Shown piece by piece: positions 1 to 13,800 of a DNA stretch of 64,000 nt (its first letter is position 1; each line of letters opens with the position of its first letter). The notes below the pieces were generated by a model that was not told where the DNA came from, did no database searches, and saw only the letters and a program-made list of their open reading frames with translations. The position numbers were made by a program, and so were the translations under genes. Origin of the DNA: Brevipalpus yothersi (taxonomy: Eukaryota; Arthropoda; Arachnida; Trombidiformes; Tenuipalpidae); the NCBI GenBank assembly GCA_003956705.1, contig QZCP01000838.1, positions 6,291-70,290 on the forward strand, written 5' to 3'.

Positions 1-89
<89 letters not shown>
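1..89. repeat. (CT)n microsatellite at window start
   Basis: An uninterrupted CT dinucleotide tract runs from the first base of the window, so its true left end is outside. It should lie in the intron upstream of the first visible otopetrin exon. CT is on the sense strand of that gene, as in the other intronic tracts. Confidence 0.97.
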
Positions 90-94
<5 letters not shown>

Positions 95-533
95 CACTTA
101 CTCACTGATCATTAATTGAACAATTTGTGATCGAAATTAGTGTCAATTGATCAATGAATCGAATGTTTCTTTTTTTCTTGTCCCATTCTACTGTTTAGAG
201 GCGCTTTTGAAATGCCGGCTGTATCGATTCCAAACTGTACATGTAATCACTCAATTCCAAAACACAGTACAGTTTTCCTTCTATCGTCAGCATGCACACA
301 AACACAAACACACCAGAATGCTCAATCAATTGATTTCGATATCATGCATGCAATCATGCATACCAGACACCTTCTCAAGTGATAATGTTGTTTTGTGGGT
401 GGCGATAATTTTGCATTTATACACCTTTTTGGCAAAATTTTTATCCTTTTATCTTGGAAAAGAAAAAGTGGCCAAAATATTTGACTAATTTTTATGCGTT
501 CAATTTTTTTATTTCACCTCCCAACTCATCAAG
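90..533 (+). other. Intron sequence upstream of first visible otopetrin exon
   Basis: No convincing coding sequence is seen here. The stretch ends in a pyrimidine-rich run followed by an AG at 532-533, which serves as the splice acceptor for the exon at 534. The reading frame that enters the exon stays open back to about 494, but the upstream part has no otopetrin-like residues, so I treat it as intron. Confidence 0.6.
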
Positions 534-716
534 GTAATCAAGAGCCTAACAGCAAAAAGAAGGAAAGAATCACCGAAACCGATAAATCACATGGATCCAT
601 ATTCTTGCGTATTGGTGCAGTTGCCTTTGGACTCGGAACCATGATCTACAATGGACTAGAATTTGGATCTTATTTCGAGATTCCCTACAGTTCACCATGT
701 TATTCTTTGCTTTTGG
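534..716 (+). CDS. Otopetrin exon (first visible): loop and TM3
   Basis: The acceptor AG is at 532-533 and the donor GTATGT starts at 717. The exon enters with two bases of a split Gly codon and leaves in phase 1. It encodes a Lys-rich cytoplasmic stretch (SKKKERITETDKSHG) and then TM3 with the family signature GAVAFGLGTMIYNGLEFG. A slightly different acceptor is possible, because the N-terminal few residues are not conserved. Confidence 0.88.
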
Positions 717-1040
717 GTATGTTCCAGATCTTTTTTTCCCCTATTGACCATTCAGTCACATCAGAACATCTTATATCTGATAAAAAACCTCAAATCAATC
801 ATCCCATGAGTCATTTTCAACCATATTTCACCATTATATACCCATGACATTCCATGGAACTTGACTCTCACCCAATCTACCAAGACTCTGATAGGGATGA
901 TGATACATCATGCCTCTGGCTATTGTTAGTAGAACATGACTTCCACACTTCATAGCAACATGGGTGAATCAGCATGGAATGTGAAGTTTCTCGAAGAAAG
1001 CTTAATGCTAACAAGCAATTCACTGGTATTAATTGTGTGT

Positions 1041-1106
<66 letters not shown>

Positions 1107-4100
1107 ATTTATATTGGATTAAGTTCAGCTTGCCTACTTAAACTTGGCTTTTACCTTATGGCTTGTTTTTTCACAGTATCATAGCCTCAGGATAAAAGAG
1201 AATACTTCTCTAGGCTCATGTCGATGGAAGTGTGAGGCGATGCTGAAGAGGTATTCCGATTCTCGATGATTCAAGAAATATTTTTTCCTCGCTTATCTAA
1301 CTATTTTAAGAAACATGAAATTTTGGGGGAAAGAATTTAGCTGTTCAAATTTTTTGGTCCAACAGAAATTGAGTCTACTTCCAATTCCTCTCACATTTCC
1401 TCCGAGTGTGGCTTAATATTGAATAATGCCGCGAATCTTTTCCATGAGACAGGAAAACTCCTAAAAGGAGTCATAGATTGCTGTCCCAAATCTATTGGTT
1501 TTTCGATGCTGAATATCAATTATCTAGGCCTTTCGAAGTACAGCTTCAGGGTACAATAGAAACTTTCCTTCATCTATCAGTTAAATAAAGTTTTGGAGTC
1601 ATTACACACTCTTTTATACTAAAATACAAATACATACTTAAATACACTCAATGTATTCACTTATGAGAGATCTATAATTCAAATTGCATTTCTTCACACT
1701 TCAGTTCGGAGTGGAGCGCTTGAAACGTGAAAGAAAGTGAAACTTTCAGGTTCTAGGTTCGAATCCAATGGAGATAATAATTTTTCATCCAAAAAGCTTG
1801 ATGAAGTTGAGTAAAATATATTCTTATTCTAAGTAAAACCTATCAATTTATTATGGAATCCAATGCTCATCATATTGAGAACATTTTGTTGCTTTAAAGC
1901 TTGCGTCATATGGGAAAACTTTGCCACTTGATTGTATCACCAAGTTTTTATTAGATTGATTGTGAATAAGTCTCAAGGAATTGAATAGTTTTTTAAGAGA
2001 TTTCTTCAAGATTTCTCAAGATCCACAATTGGAAATGATACTAGTATCTATTCAATGTCCATCTCCTCCCATCTTTTTTTCTTGTTTTTTTGGTTATCAA
2101 TACTCACGGTGATTTGATAAAATCAAAAAATTATTCAGAGTTATGGCGAGAAATGATGAACAACAAGTCTCGTAAAAGGATTAATTCATTTAAGCCAAAA
2201 TGAATCGAAAACTTTAGGGTTATTGAATCAAAATTTTGCTCCTGACTCTTTGAAAATTTTTCTTCAAAAATTAATGAACTGGGCTTCCTCAGGCTGTGGA
2301 AACTCAGCATGTTCAAGGCATGCTTCGGGAGTCTTCGTCTTTTTTTAATCGTGAAAGTAGAACAAAATTGTCTCGTCAATCTTAACAATTGAATGATTTT
2401 CAGTTTTGATGAGCATAAGCATAAGTTTGATACCATGAAAGTGCAAGAAAGTATTTGAAAAGGCTCAAAATGTTTGTCAAAACACCTGAGATGAAGTTAA
2501 AAGCTACCAAAAAGTGGAGATATAATTATTCTGATGGATATCGAGAATTTTTGAAAGGAAAACTCAAGAAATCTATGTCGATACTTTTGATACATCCGAA
2601 TCGGATGCTCAAAATTTTTTGTGGCCAAAGATTTTTGCCTTCCAACTTGATCTTTTTCGAACTAAAAGCGAGTGTATATGAATACATATAATGCATTATT
2701 TTCGTGTAGATCTCCATTTTTCTCTTATAATCAGGAAAGTTGCTTAATAACATCCGGTCTGAAGCACCTCAGCACGGTGCATTGCAGAATGAAAGATATA
2801 TACACTTTTACTCAATAAGAGCAACAATTGAGCTTACAGCTTGTTAGTCGAAAGAATGACAAGTATGCAAGTATAACACTAGTTACCATTCAAATGGAAG
2901 CAACTGAACACATTCAGAGTAAACGTATATCGAGTGAATTACTATGCATTCCGTTTTGCTTCTCTTCTTTCTCTTACTCGGAACTTTGCTAAAGTGAGCA
3001 TCTCATTCGATGTGAACGAATCGCTGATTTTTCCAAACTTTTTTGTTGCATATCAAAAGCAAAATTTTCTGAGCATCCGACATTGAAATGTATTCATAAT
3101 TCAAGGTTTTCGAGTTGGGAAGAAAGAAAAAATGAAAACATTGTAAACATCGCCAATAACTGTATTACATTACTGCTGAGCTCTTAATTATTTTCCTATT
3201 TTGTACCATCTCAGCAGCAACTTCCTTACCAATTGCTCAATACAAATTACTCAAATTCTTCAGGTCCAAGTTTGCAACTATTTTCTCGATTCACATCATT
3301 CACTTGGCCTTTTAGCCATGTTTTGGCAAAGTTTTTGATCAAATTATCAATCTTAAATGCGTTTTCGTTTGTATAACTCGAACCTAATGCTTCATCATTT
3401 TGTTCGGCATCCTTACCTCTTTTTTTTGAAACCAATTGATTCGAATTCCATTTGACAAATTCCTCCGACCGCTTTCAATTTTCTTGCACCCTTCATCACT
3501 GATCAAAAACTTGAGGCCCTATCACTCCCAAGGCCTCACCATTTAATTGATTCAATTCGAAGAAATATTTTTTTAAAATAGGTATATCATAAAACTTTGA
3601 CTTGAAATTCATCGTAGAAGTTGCTTTCCATATGTGTTTGACTTTGCTCAAAAGATGGAGTTTGATGCACATAAAGTTCAACAGCAGTTCATTTCTTCTC
3701 GATGTTCCACAATTTTTTATTATCTCATGGCTATCTTGATCATGACTAAATCGACGGCAGATCGGAATGTTTAATTAATCAGATTTTCTAGAATTTTTGG
3801 AATGAATAAAGGTTTATTCCAGAGGCTATATAATTACCAGGTAAATAGGAATTAAGAAGTTAAAGAAAATTGTATAATTGAGCCATTCACCTTATTTTCT
3901 AGCTATAGCAAACAAATTTTATCCACTAGCTCTAGTCCAATTACTTACCAAGTAATGGGCTCATCTTACGCTCATTCGTGAGGTTATCCAGAAATATCCG
4001 AAGTATTCTTAGTATAACGATTCAGAATATTATTTGAATCGAGTTTCTTGTCAAGATCTTGGCCTTTTTCATTCTCCGAGAATTTGTACTTTCTGTAGCG

Positions 4101-5262
4101 ATTTTATTCTAAAATTTCTTGAAAATATTGCTTCCTTGAATATTTTCTTAGAGTGAAGCCTTTTTTCGCTCTCTTTTTGCCAGATTTGACACAATCTTTG
4201 TCTCAATTTCTAGGTGATTTTCCAATGAATTCTCTATGGTTCATTGTTCTACTTGACTTACTCTATCTGATCATCATTCTCTATTTCCTGTGAAGCTATA
4301 TTGGACAACAGAAACAAGCTGAGATGGCCATGCTATTGGCTAGTTTGACAACTTAAAACAATTTACTCACAGGTCAAATGCCTTCCTCAGGTATGAGTCG
4401 CATGGTTGAGGATCATTTTTCAATCGAGAGTAAAATAAGATTCTTTTGAAGCAAGATTCTTGTCATTCCTAGGAAACTTTTCGCCCTCTTATTCATATCA
4501 GCTACTACGATTCTGTGATTGAATCAGAAGAGAAGAAAAAACTCAGCACTTTCATGATGCAATACAGAAATCGATCATGATTATGTAAGGGTATTCACTG
4601 TTGCTACTTTTTTCTTTGTATATTGTTCTTATACATTGGCTTTGACTAACAGAATAGTGTTTCGTCATGATTAAGGTACACTGTTGTGATCGATATTAAT
4701 TTCATCATCACTCCATTCACATTTCATTCTATTAGCTGATGAGCTTTTACAACAATTTGCGAGTTTCAAATTTCGAATCCATTGAATTTTTTTGGCTCTT
4801 GTTAGTGTAATGTCTCAAATCTTCAATCGATTGTTTGATTCATCCTCCCAGAAATCAATTCAATGTGATGATATGTCAATCTCTTAAAGTAACTGTGATT
4901 GAACGTTGATTATTCGATTTTTCCATTGAATAATAGTTCTGAAAGAATCGATTCCCAGTCCAAAGTTCCCTAGCCATTTCCTCTTCTACCATGATATATC
5001 AATGGTGTTGATTTGCTCTCCAAGTTCAGCGAACCGATTTCTTGTGAACATGATGTGTGTATGTGTATGGGGAGAAATTTCTAAGGAATATACACACATA
5101 TACAGTGGAAAGATTATTAGAAGAGGAAACAAATTCATTGACAGAGAAGATGAGGAACAGCCATCACACCCATCAGAAACACTTGCTATTTGACTAATGT
5201 ATGGGAATACAGCAATCATTGCGTACAATTTCATTTGTACTGGATTCTCTTCTATTCTTTCC

Positions 5263-5303
<41 letters not shown>

Positions 5304-5408
5304 ACTCTTGATTCCTTTACACACAAATGATAATAGCTCTCAGAGATGTAATAATAGTTCCATGGCTTTCCTCTATTTTTCATGTCAATTTTTTTCATCC
5401 TCTCTACA

Positions 5409-5458
<50 letters not shown>

Positions 5459-6739
5459 TCAACACTTTCATCCTCTTTTCGTACATTTCAAATGGCTTTG
5501 AATTCAAAAAGGTTTCAAGTTAACTTTTTCATTCTCCTCTCTCTCTTCCTTCATATACAGTCCACTTCACTCATCTGATTTAACTTGATTCAGTTCTCTA
5601 CTTTTATTCTCTTTCTTCAATCCTTTTTGATAAGATTTAAGCAGCACTTTACAATTGTCTTGAGAGAGAGAGAGACAAACACTATCTACAATAGAGAATT
5701 GGTTATAGGTTTTGCTTGCAGTCAAATGCAAAGAGATGAAACAATTTTGAAGATTGTTCATGATTTCATTTTCTCACACGTCCATAGAATATTCTCTTCC
5801 TTTCACAACCCAATCGATTGAAACATAACTTACCTTATGTATTCCTGTGTGTATGGTCAAGAAGTGAAAATCAAGATTAAGATGAATAAATCTGAAAAAG
5901 ATGGGATGAAAGAAGGAAATCATTAACTTTTTTTCCCTTTTTACTTCCAACCATTTATATATATCAACATTGCGTGAGGATCAACACTAGGTGAACATGA
6001 TATGATTCCTGAACTTGCCATCTATGTCACTCATTCTATACCTCTAATTGAAGTCAAACATGGGTTCTAATGCTTTCTCTTGAGAGCAGTTTGTCGACAT
6101 TTTCATCTTCCTCATCTTTCCATCCCTCATCAGTCTCATGAGAATCAAGAAGAGTTATAGCAAAGTGAGGAGAAGCTATCATGATCAGAATCTTTTTTTC
6201 TCTCTCTGTCATCATATCATCTGAACAATTTTTCTCTCTCTTTCACTCTTTCATGTTGCACTTCCTATTTCTTACTTATTCCCTTCCTTCTTGTGTACTC
6301 AGCAAATTATTTTACTTCAAGTTGAATTATTATTTCACCAATTTGGGCAATCAAAACATTGCCTCCGAGTAAGCGAAATAGATCTCTTATTCTGAAAATT
6401 GTGAGAAATAATATTATTCTTAAATATAATAAGTAAGCAAAAATGATTGTCATGAGCGTTCCAATCTTCTTTCCCAGTGCGTGCTGAGTAGACATCGATA
6501 GTGGTGACAATTTCAACTGATTGATTGCACAAAATGCCCTCAGATTCTCTTTGAAAAGTTTGCTTATTGATAAATCATCAATGTGCACACACACACTCTC
6601 GCACATAGACTGACTTCTTTCGGACATAAAGGATAGAAGTCATCCGAAATGATGATAATTTGCCTTCAAATAAGCTGGAAATGTCAAAATACTCATGATG
6701 AAGATGAATATGATGGATTATTGCTTGTGTTGATGTGAA

Positions 6740-6780
<41 letters not shown>

Positions 6781-7588
6781 GTCTCTCTCTCTCTTATAAC
6801 GATATCTGAACTTGTCCTATCTGATTACCCTTTAGATTCGCTCGATCGTACTTCATGTAGCCAAACATTTTTCATGTGCACGCAATCGTCAATAGTCTTT
6901 TAGATGGGCCAAACATCGGCCTTTTCGGATGCTGTGTGGAAAGAGTGATGATGATAAACTGGATCATCAGAATTCAACCTTGTCATCACTTAGTGCATCT
7001 CGATGAGCCACTATCTCATTCTTATTCGTCGATCATCCTAGTCGTTACTCATATCCACTATTCACTGTCCACATCATTGAGTTTTTGTGTGTATTCCTTA
7101 CTTTTTTCATACAGTCTTCTCATAATGCAAATGCATTCACAGTTGAGCACTTTTCTTCTTCTTTTCCGATTCATTCAGAATGTTTTTGCTCGAATTATTC
7201 TATGATGATCTCTTGTGAGCGAGGCAATCGATTAGCTCTACGTATTATGAATGTGAGTGTATGGATGTAGAGAAATTGAAAAAAAAATTTCAAGTTATTG
7301 ATGGATTGCTTGCAGAGCAAAACTTCTGCTAACCCTTTGAAGTAGATGATTATATGTATAGATATCTATTTGCTTAACCATAGCTACCTAAAATGTGATA
7401 CATTTGACCGTTGACATACCACCATAATTTCTATTCTCAAAGATTATCCAAGCTTGAAATGAAATGAGATGGAATGTTCCTTTCTCATGAATGCAAAACT
7501 CGTCTTCCCAAAACCCTAAACATCCCAAAATTTCAGTATTATCTTTGTCTATTTCTCATTCTTCTCTTCCAATTTCTCTTTCATCTTG

Positions 7589-7636
<48 letters not shown>

Positions 7637-7747
7637 CATATCCACTTATTTTCCGATCACATTGACTGTTCACTTGGAAGACACATCTTTTATCTTCGGT
7701 TCCGCTTTTAGTCTTCTCCTCTTCTTTTTCCATTTTTATTCCATCTT

Positions 7748-7801
<54 letters not shown>

Positions 7802-10800
7802 CTTTTGCTTTTGAGCTTACCAATTTCGAGATGCTCAATCTTCTAGCCATGATTTCTAGCTCTATTTCATTCCATATCATTCCTGTATTCTTTGCCTCTC
7901 TCTCTTTCCCTTTATATCTTTCACTCTTCCTTGGATGCCAAAATGAAATGCAAATCCTAATGGAATGAAAAATCAGATCAATTATGGTGTGCAAGAAATA
8001 GGCTTACCGTGAGTAAACGATGCTCTACCAGTATCTTTGAAATTCATCTTTCATGGAAAATTCTTTCTTCTCTCTCTTTCTCAATTCACTTTTTACCCTT
8101 CATTCTGATTTTATCAGTACTCAGTACACTATCATTTCACACTTCACTTTCCATTTTTCTTCTCTCTCTCTCTCTCTCTCTCTCATTCTTTTCATCCGCT
8201 TTACTTTCTTTTTTGCTCATCTTCTTACCATATTCATGTCCATAGACTATTTGAACTTTGTGGCTTCCATCAGTTCATAAACATAAACCAAGACCAGATT
8301 ATATCTTTCTCGTGGTTCATATCAGCGACTGCATAATAAGTCAAGGTTGAGCATCGTTGGTCTGGCTGAAAATTCTCTCACAGACTATTCATCCGCTACC
8401 CATGATTGATTCTTCTATATTGAATAGAGTTTTTAATGCAATTCATTCATTAACCCTATCCATCAACCATTTTAAGACTCAAAATTCTCACATTTTATAT
8501 GATTCGAAGAAGATAGATTATGAGTGGCTCTTTCAGTCTCCCTGCTTCACAGTGAAGTGGCCAGTCTATGAACAACGAAAAATTTCTTCTCTCTGGTGGA
8601 GAAACTATTGTCTCCTAGAAATCTTTCAAGAAGATAAGCTTGTTTCATGCTCAGTTTGATTCAATAATATCATAGAACTTCTACTTCATTCCCTTTTCCA
8701 TTCTCATTACTACCATGTACACGATCATTTATTTGAAAAGAAGATATTTTTCACTCATAATCGTCTCTTTTGTTACCAAATATAATAGCTGATCTTATCA
8801 CAAGTTATTATGAATATTGAGCAGAAGATTCCTCAAGACCAACTTTTGCAGACTGTTCATTTTTCCCAGATCTTTGCTCACAATTATTCGATGAGATCAC
8901 AGTCTCTGAAAATTCTTGAGAAGAAAAAAGAGTAGTTCCACAGCTATTGGAGCATTTCATAATCAGAACAACTGCTTTAATTGGTAGAAGAGCATGTCTA
9001 TTTGAGTGGCAAGTGAAACTTTTCTTCTCAACACTAATTTGATTAGCTAATCTATCAAGACAGTCATGATTGACTTTGGGTTACTCTACAATGAACATAA
9101 AATAATCAAATTAGTGACTCAAGTGGAAGCTCAGATACCCTATCTCTATTTCTTACTTATCTTCTTTGAAAATTCTCTGTCGCTCCTCGTCTTGATAGGA
9201 AAAAATATTGTTCATTAGCCATCGAGCAAGGTTCATCGGAAAACTGTTGAAACGCCGGGTCTGATGTTCCACCGAAAAAAACTCTAAGATTGTGATCTAG
9301 AGGGCATATAGTGCCTCTTATTAGAGCGATCAAAGTGAGATGTTGGTGATTCCAAGAATAACGGATAAGAGATCATCAAGTTCCTAGAAATAAGAATCTT
9401 GAATTATTTATATATACAGACAACAACAATAGTCACCGCATTCGAATTCAGGATAATCGATCTAGAGTGATAGTATATTGGATTTAAGGTGAATAAACCG
9501 AAGATTCATCGCTCCTCAATCGTCTTGGATAATGTTGGTCAGCTTTCTAGATCGAATTGAAAGAGAACTTTCTCTCCAATATCTACCTGATATTCATTTT
9601 TGTTGTTGACCATCCCTTTTCCTCACAGAGAAGGTTCAAACCTTGCCTCCATGAATATTTCATGGAAACATTTCATCCGTAAGTTCATTGAGAAAAAGAT
9701 GTGAGAGCTCGTAAGGAGATGAAATTTCTTCTCCAAAAATTTTTGAATAGATTTCTATTCATGATTTCCCTTCAACACAGCTAAAAAATATGAGAATATG
9801 AAATGGTTTTTCAGCTCCACTACCTTTGACCACTTCAACTTCTCTTCTCTTCTAATTCAATTTATCTCTCTCTCTCTCTCTCTCTTCAAGAATCTTCCAA
9901 GCTAACTTTTATCAATGTATTTTGATTGAATATTCTAGAAATATCGCTTGATTGAAAAATTGATGTACTGTCTCACTCTGTAATTACCAGCAAAGTTGTT
10001 TGAATGCCTCCTGTTAGCTAGTTTGACTGAACCTATCATGAGGTTTTCGAGCAATTTTTTCTTCAGGGAAGTTGATTTATGCTTGATTTGTCTCTACTCT
10101 TCTTGCAAACTTTGAGAAATGAGTAGGATTTTTTTCTTTCCATACTCTTGTAGCCAAAATTAGATTCCAAATTGGGTTTCATGCTGACTTTTACTCTTGA
10201 GATTTGAGTTATCAGGCTTAGAATGAAAAGAAGATAGAAAAAAGTTCTGTGAACTAGAGAGTTGTCAAAGTGTGAAGAAAAAGATGTTGAAAATGGATGA
10301 ATAACCAAGTTTCATTCCTTGTGAAACTGTGTATATGGTGAAACTTATTGTCAATTCAGTGAATTATGATCCTGACCGCAAGCACAATGTATCTATTCAT
10401 GTGAAAACAACGGAGACAGAACAGCATAATGTCAAATGGTAACGATCTAGTTGAGTTTGGTATAAATATAGCCACAATTCAGATGTTGTCTTGAAGGAAT
10501 ACGTAGGGGGGCAATCTGATTTGGAATTCTGATTATGACTGATTCTTTCTCCATCTTATTTTTCTTCCTTGTTGAATCATAATTCACACTTTCTTTTCTT
10601 ACTCTCTCCTCTCTATTCTACCAATAGCGGTAAATCCTTTCCTCCAGGCTGCATTCACTTTTGCTCAAATGTACTTCATTTTCACCTATTCACGTTTGAG
10701 TATCAACAAATTCAAACTTGTCGCTCGACTTGGTCTTATGCATTTGGTGGGCACCAATATCTGTGTTTGGATTCGTACTCTAGGCAAGGAAACTCTCCAA

Positions 10801-13800
10801 GTAAGTTACTAAGGATCACATTCTAGATGGAAGAATCATCTTCTCATTGAATCCAGAAAAAATCTCAAGATATTACAAGTTGAATTTCACTTGGTAACAA
10901 TTATCCTGTATAGTTTCCTATCTATCAAATGAACACTCTATGTTAATGGCTCATATGTACAGATTCTCTCCGCACAGGAATTGAACTCAGGACGGCCTCC
11001 AGCAATTATGGAAGAACTTTTTTCACCCATGAGAATGTCGGTCACCGTTAATCGGTCTGCTTCGAATGGAGAATATGCACTCGGAACACCATTAAATCCA
11101 CCCACAACTACACCCGCAACTACACCGATCTCACCTGTGAAAATTAATCTCAGTAATCCATGTCAAAGAGAACACATTATGGGCAGTATACTGGCCGATA
11201 CATCACCCTACTTGTATCCATTTATTGTGGAATACAGTTTGATTGGAGCCGCATTCCTGTACGTTATGTGGTCCAGTATTGGGCGAACAAGCCGATCCTT
11301 GGATGGTTCACCATCTCTTCCATCATCACCATCCACCGGAATTGTTCTTGACAATCTGAGCACTTCAAGTCGAGATTCGAGCACTGTGACATCACCTTCA
11401 CTATACAGCTGTCTGGGATCCAGTAAAGGTAATTATAGCTGGTGGTTTTGTGAGATATTAACTGGGATTCAATCTTAATTTGATCTCCTTTTTGTTCTTA
11501 TTTAGGTCTCTTCTGTGGTTTCCTCTTCCTGGTGGCATCGATAACATCTCTCATCATCTTTTTCGTCCTCGTTCATCATGATACCTACAAACTTTTGGCA
11601 ACTCTAATCAGTGACATTACTCATTCAACCCTTCTCATACTCAGTTGCTTTGCCATCATAATAGCATATTCCAAAGTTTGCAAACTCCGATTTCAACCAG
11701 GTAAGAACAGTTTTCTTTTATTGATTATGAATTTTTTCTCAAGACAAAGATAAAATTCTGTGTCATTCCTGAGCCGAGATCCTGAGCCTTCCAATATATA
11801 GTCTTTCTATTCCAAGATTTTTCTATTTAATTGCTCATAAAAGATATTACCCCTTTCTTTTATGACGTCATTTTTCAATCATAAATCCTCTAAGTTCCAT
11901 GTTTCAATGTATACACCGATCACTAGGCTAGTGTCTATAAGCCAAGGCATAAAAGTGTATCCAAAATCCTAGGGATATAAACATTTGATCTATTTTTATG
12001 TGTTCACTAAGATCCTTTGAGAAAGAATTGTACAAATTATCGAATCAACTTTTGATCAGGGAAAAAGGACTCTCATCATGATATTTTTATCCTCTTCATC
12101 CTTTTACTTTTCTTTCAAATGGCTTCTCGCTCTCTTTTGCAGAAAATTTTCTTGTCTCTCTCTCTGTAATGTCTTCCCAAACCCATTCCATTGAATCCCC
12201 TTCTCAATCACAATCCATTAGATTATTACTTCGATACACAAGACACACACATGATCCATAGTCGTGTGTGTGTATGAGATGAAAGTGAGAATGACTTGAA
12301 AGAATGAGAAACTTTGAGCTTAAAAAAGTGTAAACTTTGATTTAGAAGTGAGAATACAATACTTATAAGGATAAGAGCTATCTGATGAAGCTCAGTGTAT
12401 ATATGAGGTACATATAAGCTATTGGAATGGTGTGTATTTAGAGTCATGTTGAAATAGAGCGTAAAATTTTCTTTCCGGTATACAGTTAATACTGTGGAAC
12501 AAGCAGCCGAATATTGATGGTAGAAAGTAAAATCAAAGTCTTTACTACAGCTACTATCGTTGATATTGGTAATAAGCAAGCAAAATGATATCAAAACAGT
12601 TTGTATCAGATGATTTGCAGCTCCTTTTAGTGGTCATATATACTTTTTTTCGGTCATATCTTCCTTTCTTCGGCCCCACACAAAATGACCATTGTCTCGA
12701 TATCGTATAAGCTCTGTAAATCATGATTCTAATGGTTCTAATAGTTCTTCTTCGCTTCTTTTCTCCCCTCACTCAAATTGATGGAAAAAGCACATTGTTT
12801 GTCGATATATCATTCATTCATCCTCTCTTTTTCACCTTCACTTTTACACATCGATCAATAGTAACTGGACCCTAATAGTCTTGTTTACCCAACACCTTTT
12901 GGTGTCATCTTCTGTCCTGATCATTGAACGCAAAATTATCATTATTCTGAATTTTTGGTCATTTTTTCTGAAATTTGTAAGGAACATTCTACCAGCAAGA
13001 TATTCTTCGTATTCCCATGGCACTCAAATTGTTTGAACGAAAGATATAACTTTTCCAACACACAAACACACAAACGCCAAGAATAAATATTTTCACTTCC
13101 AATTTTCCCAACAAGTTTCATTATTTTCTCTTTATGTTCCATTTTATTGAGATTTTTTTTCACCATTATTTTTTTTGTTCAATTTTGTTTCTATATCTAT
13201 TCCAGGAATTCCTGACACTGCAGATGGTGGACTTCGTGATCTGCTACTTCGAGTGGCTGCATTTGGTCTCTATGTTTACTCTTTCTTCGGAGTCATAGCC
13301 GGTGCCATGAACCTCAATTCAATTCAACACTTTGCCGTCCTCATAACAAGCGCTCTCACCATCATTCAGGTACATACCCTACAAGATTGAATTATTTTTT
13401 CATGAGATACTGTCTGGAATACTGTCCCGTTCAGCATCTATTATTAACCCTTTTGGATTCTGCAAGAAATCTTGATTCTTGCCAACCTTAGTCATTTGAA
13501 GTATTTACACCAATGGCACAGAGTGAGATCTACATTTAGCTCTATCTGATGATCCTTAGAAAGTCTTTCTATCCATTCATCGATTCTAGACTGTTCTGGA
13601 TTAATTTTTTTCTACTTCCGCTTCTGGAAAGTTTAACTTTAAGCTTTTATTGGACCATGTTTTCGACTTTTCACATATATTGACAGAATACTTTGAAGTA
13701 TTAGATGGAGAGGTGTATGTGTGAAATGCTGAGTTGCTGTTGGTGTAAGAAAGGAAGTTTTCACTTAGCGAGGTGAGAATTTATCAGATTTTTTCACCAA

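Larger units (their letters stand above)
717..10627 (+). other. 9.9-kb otopetrin intron, no gene seen
   Basis: The intron runs from donor GTATGT to an acceptor preceded by a pyrimidine-rich tract ending in CCAATAG. It contains seven sizeable (CT)n tracts, all with CT on the sense strand, and a tRNA-like relic near 1704-1766. The longest open frames inside are low-complexity CT translations or short ORFs without recognisable motifs (for example 8357-8659). I see no nested gene. Confidence 0.85.

Noticed and set aside
7491..7994. Open frames over 100 codons on both strands in the intron
   Set aside because: They translate (CT)n and neighbouring pyrimidine runs into Ser-Leu or Arg-Glu repeats, with no real protein sequence.
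8357..8659. A 100-codon open frame in the large otopetrin intron as a nested gene
   Set aside because: No domain, no splice or promoter context, and similar-length frames are common in this AT-rich sequence.
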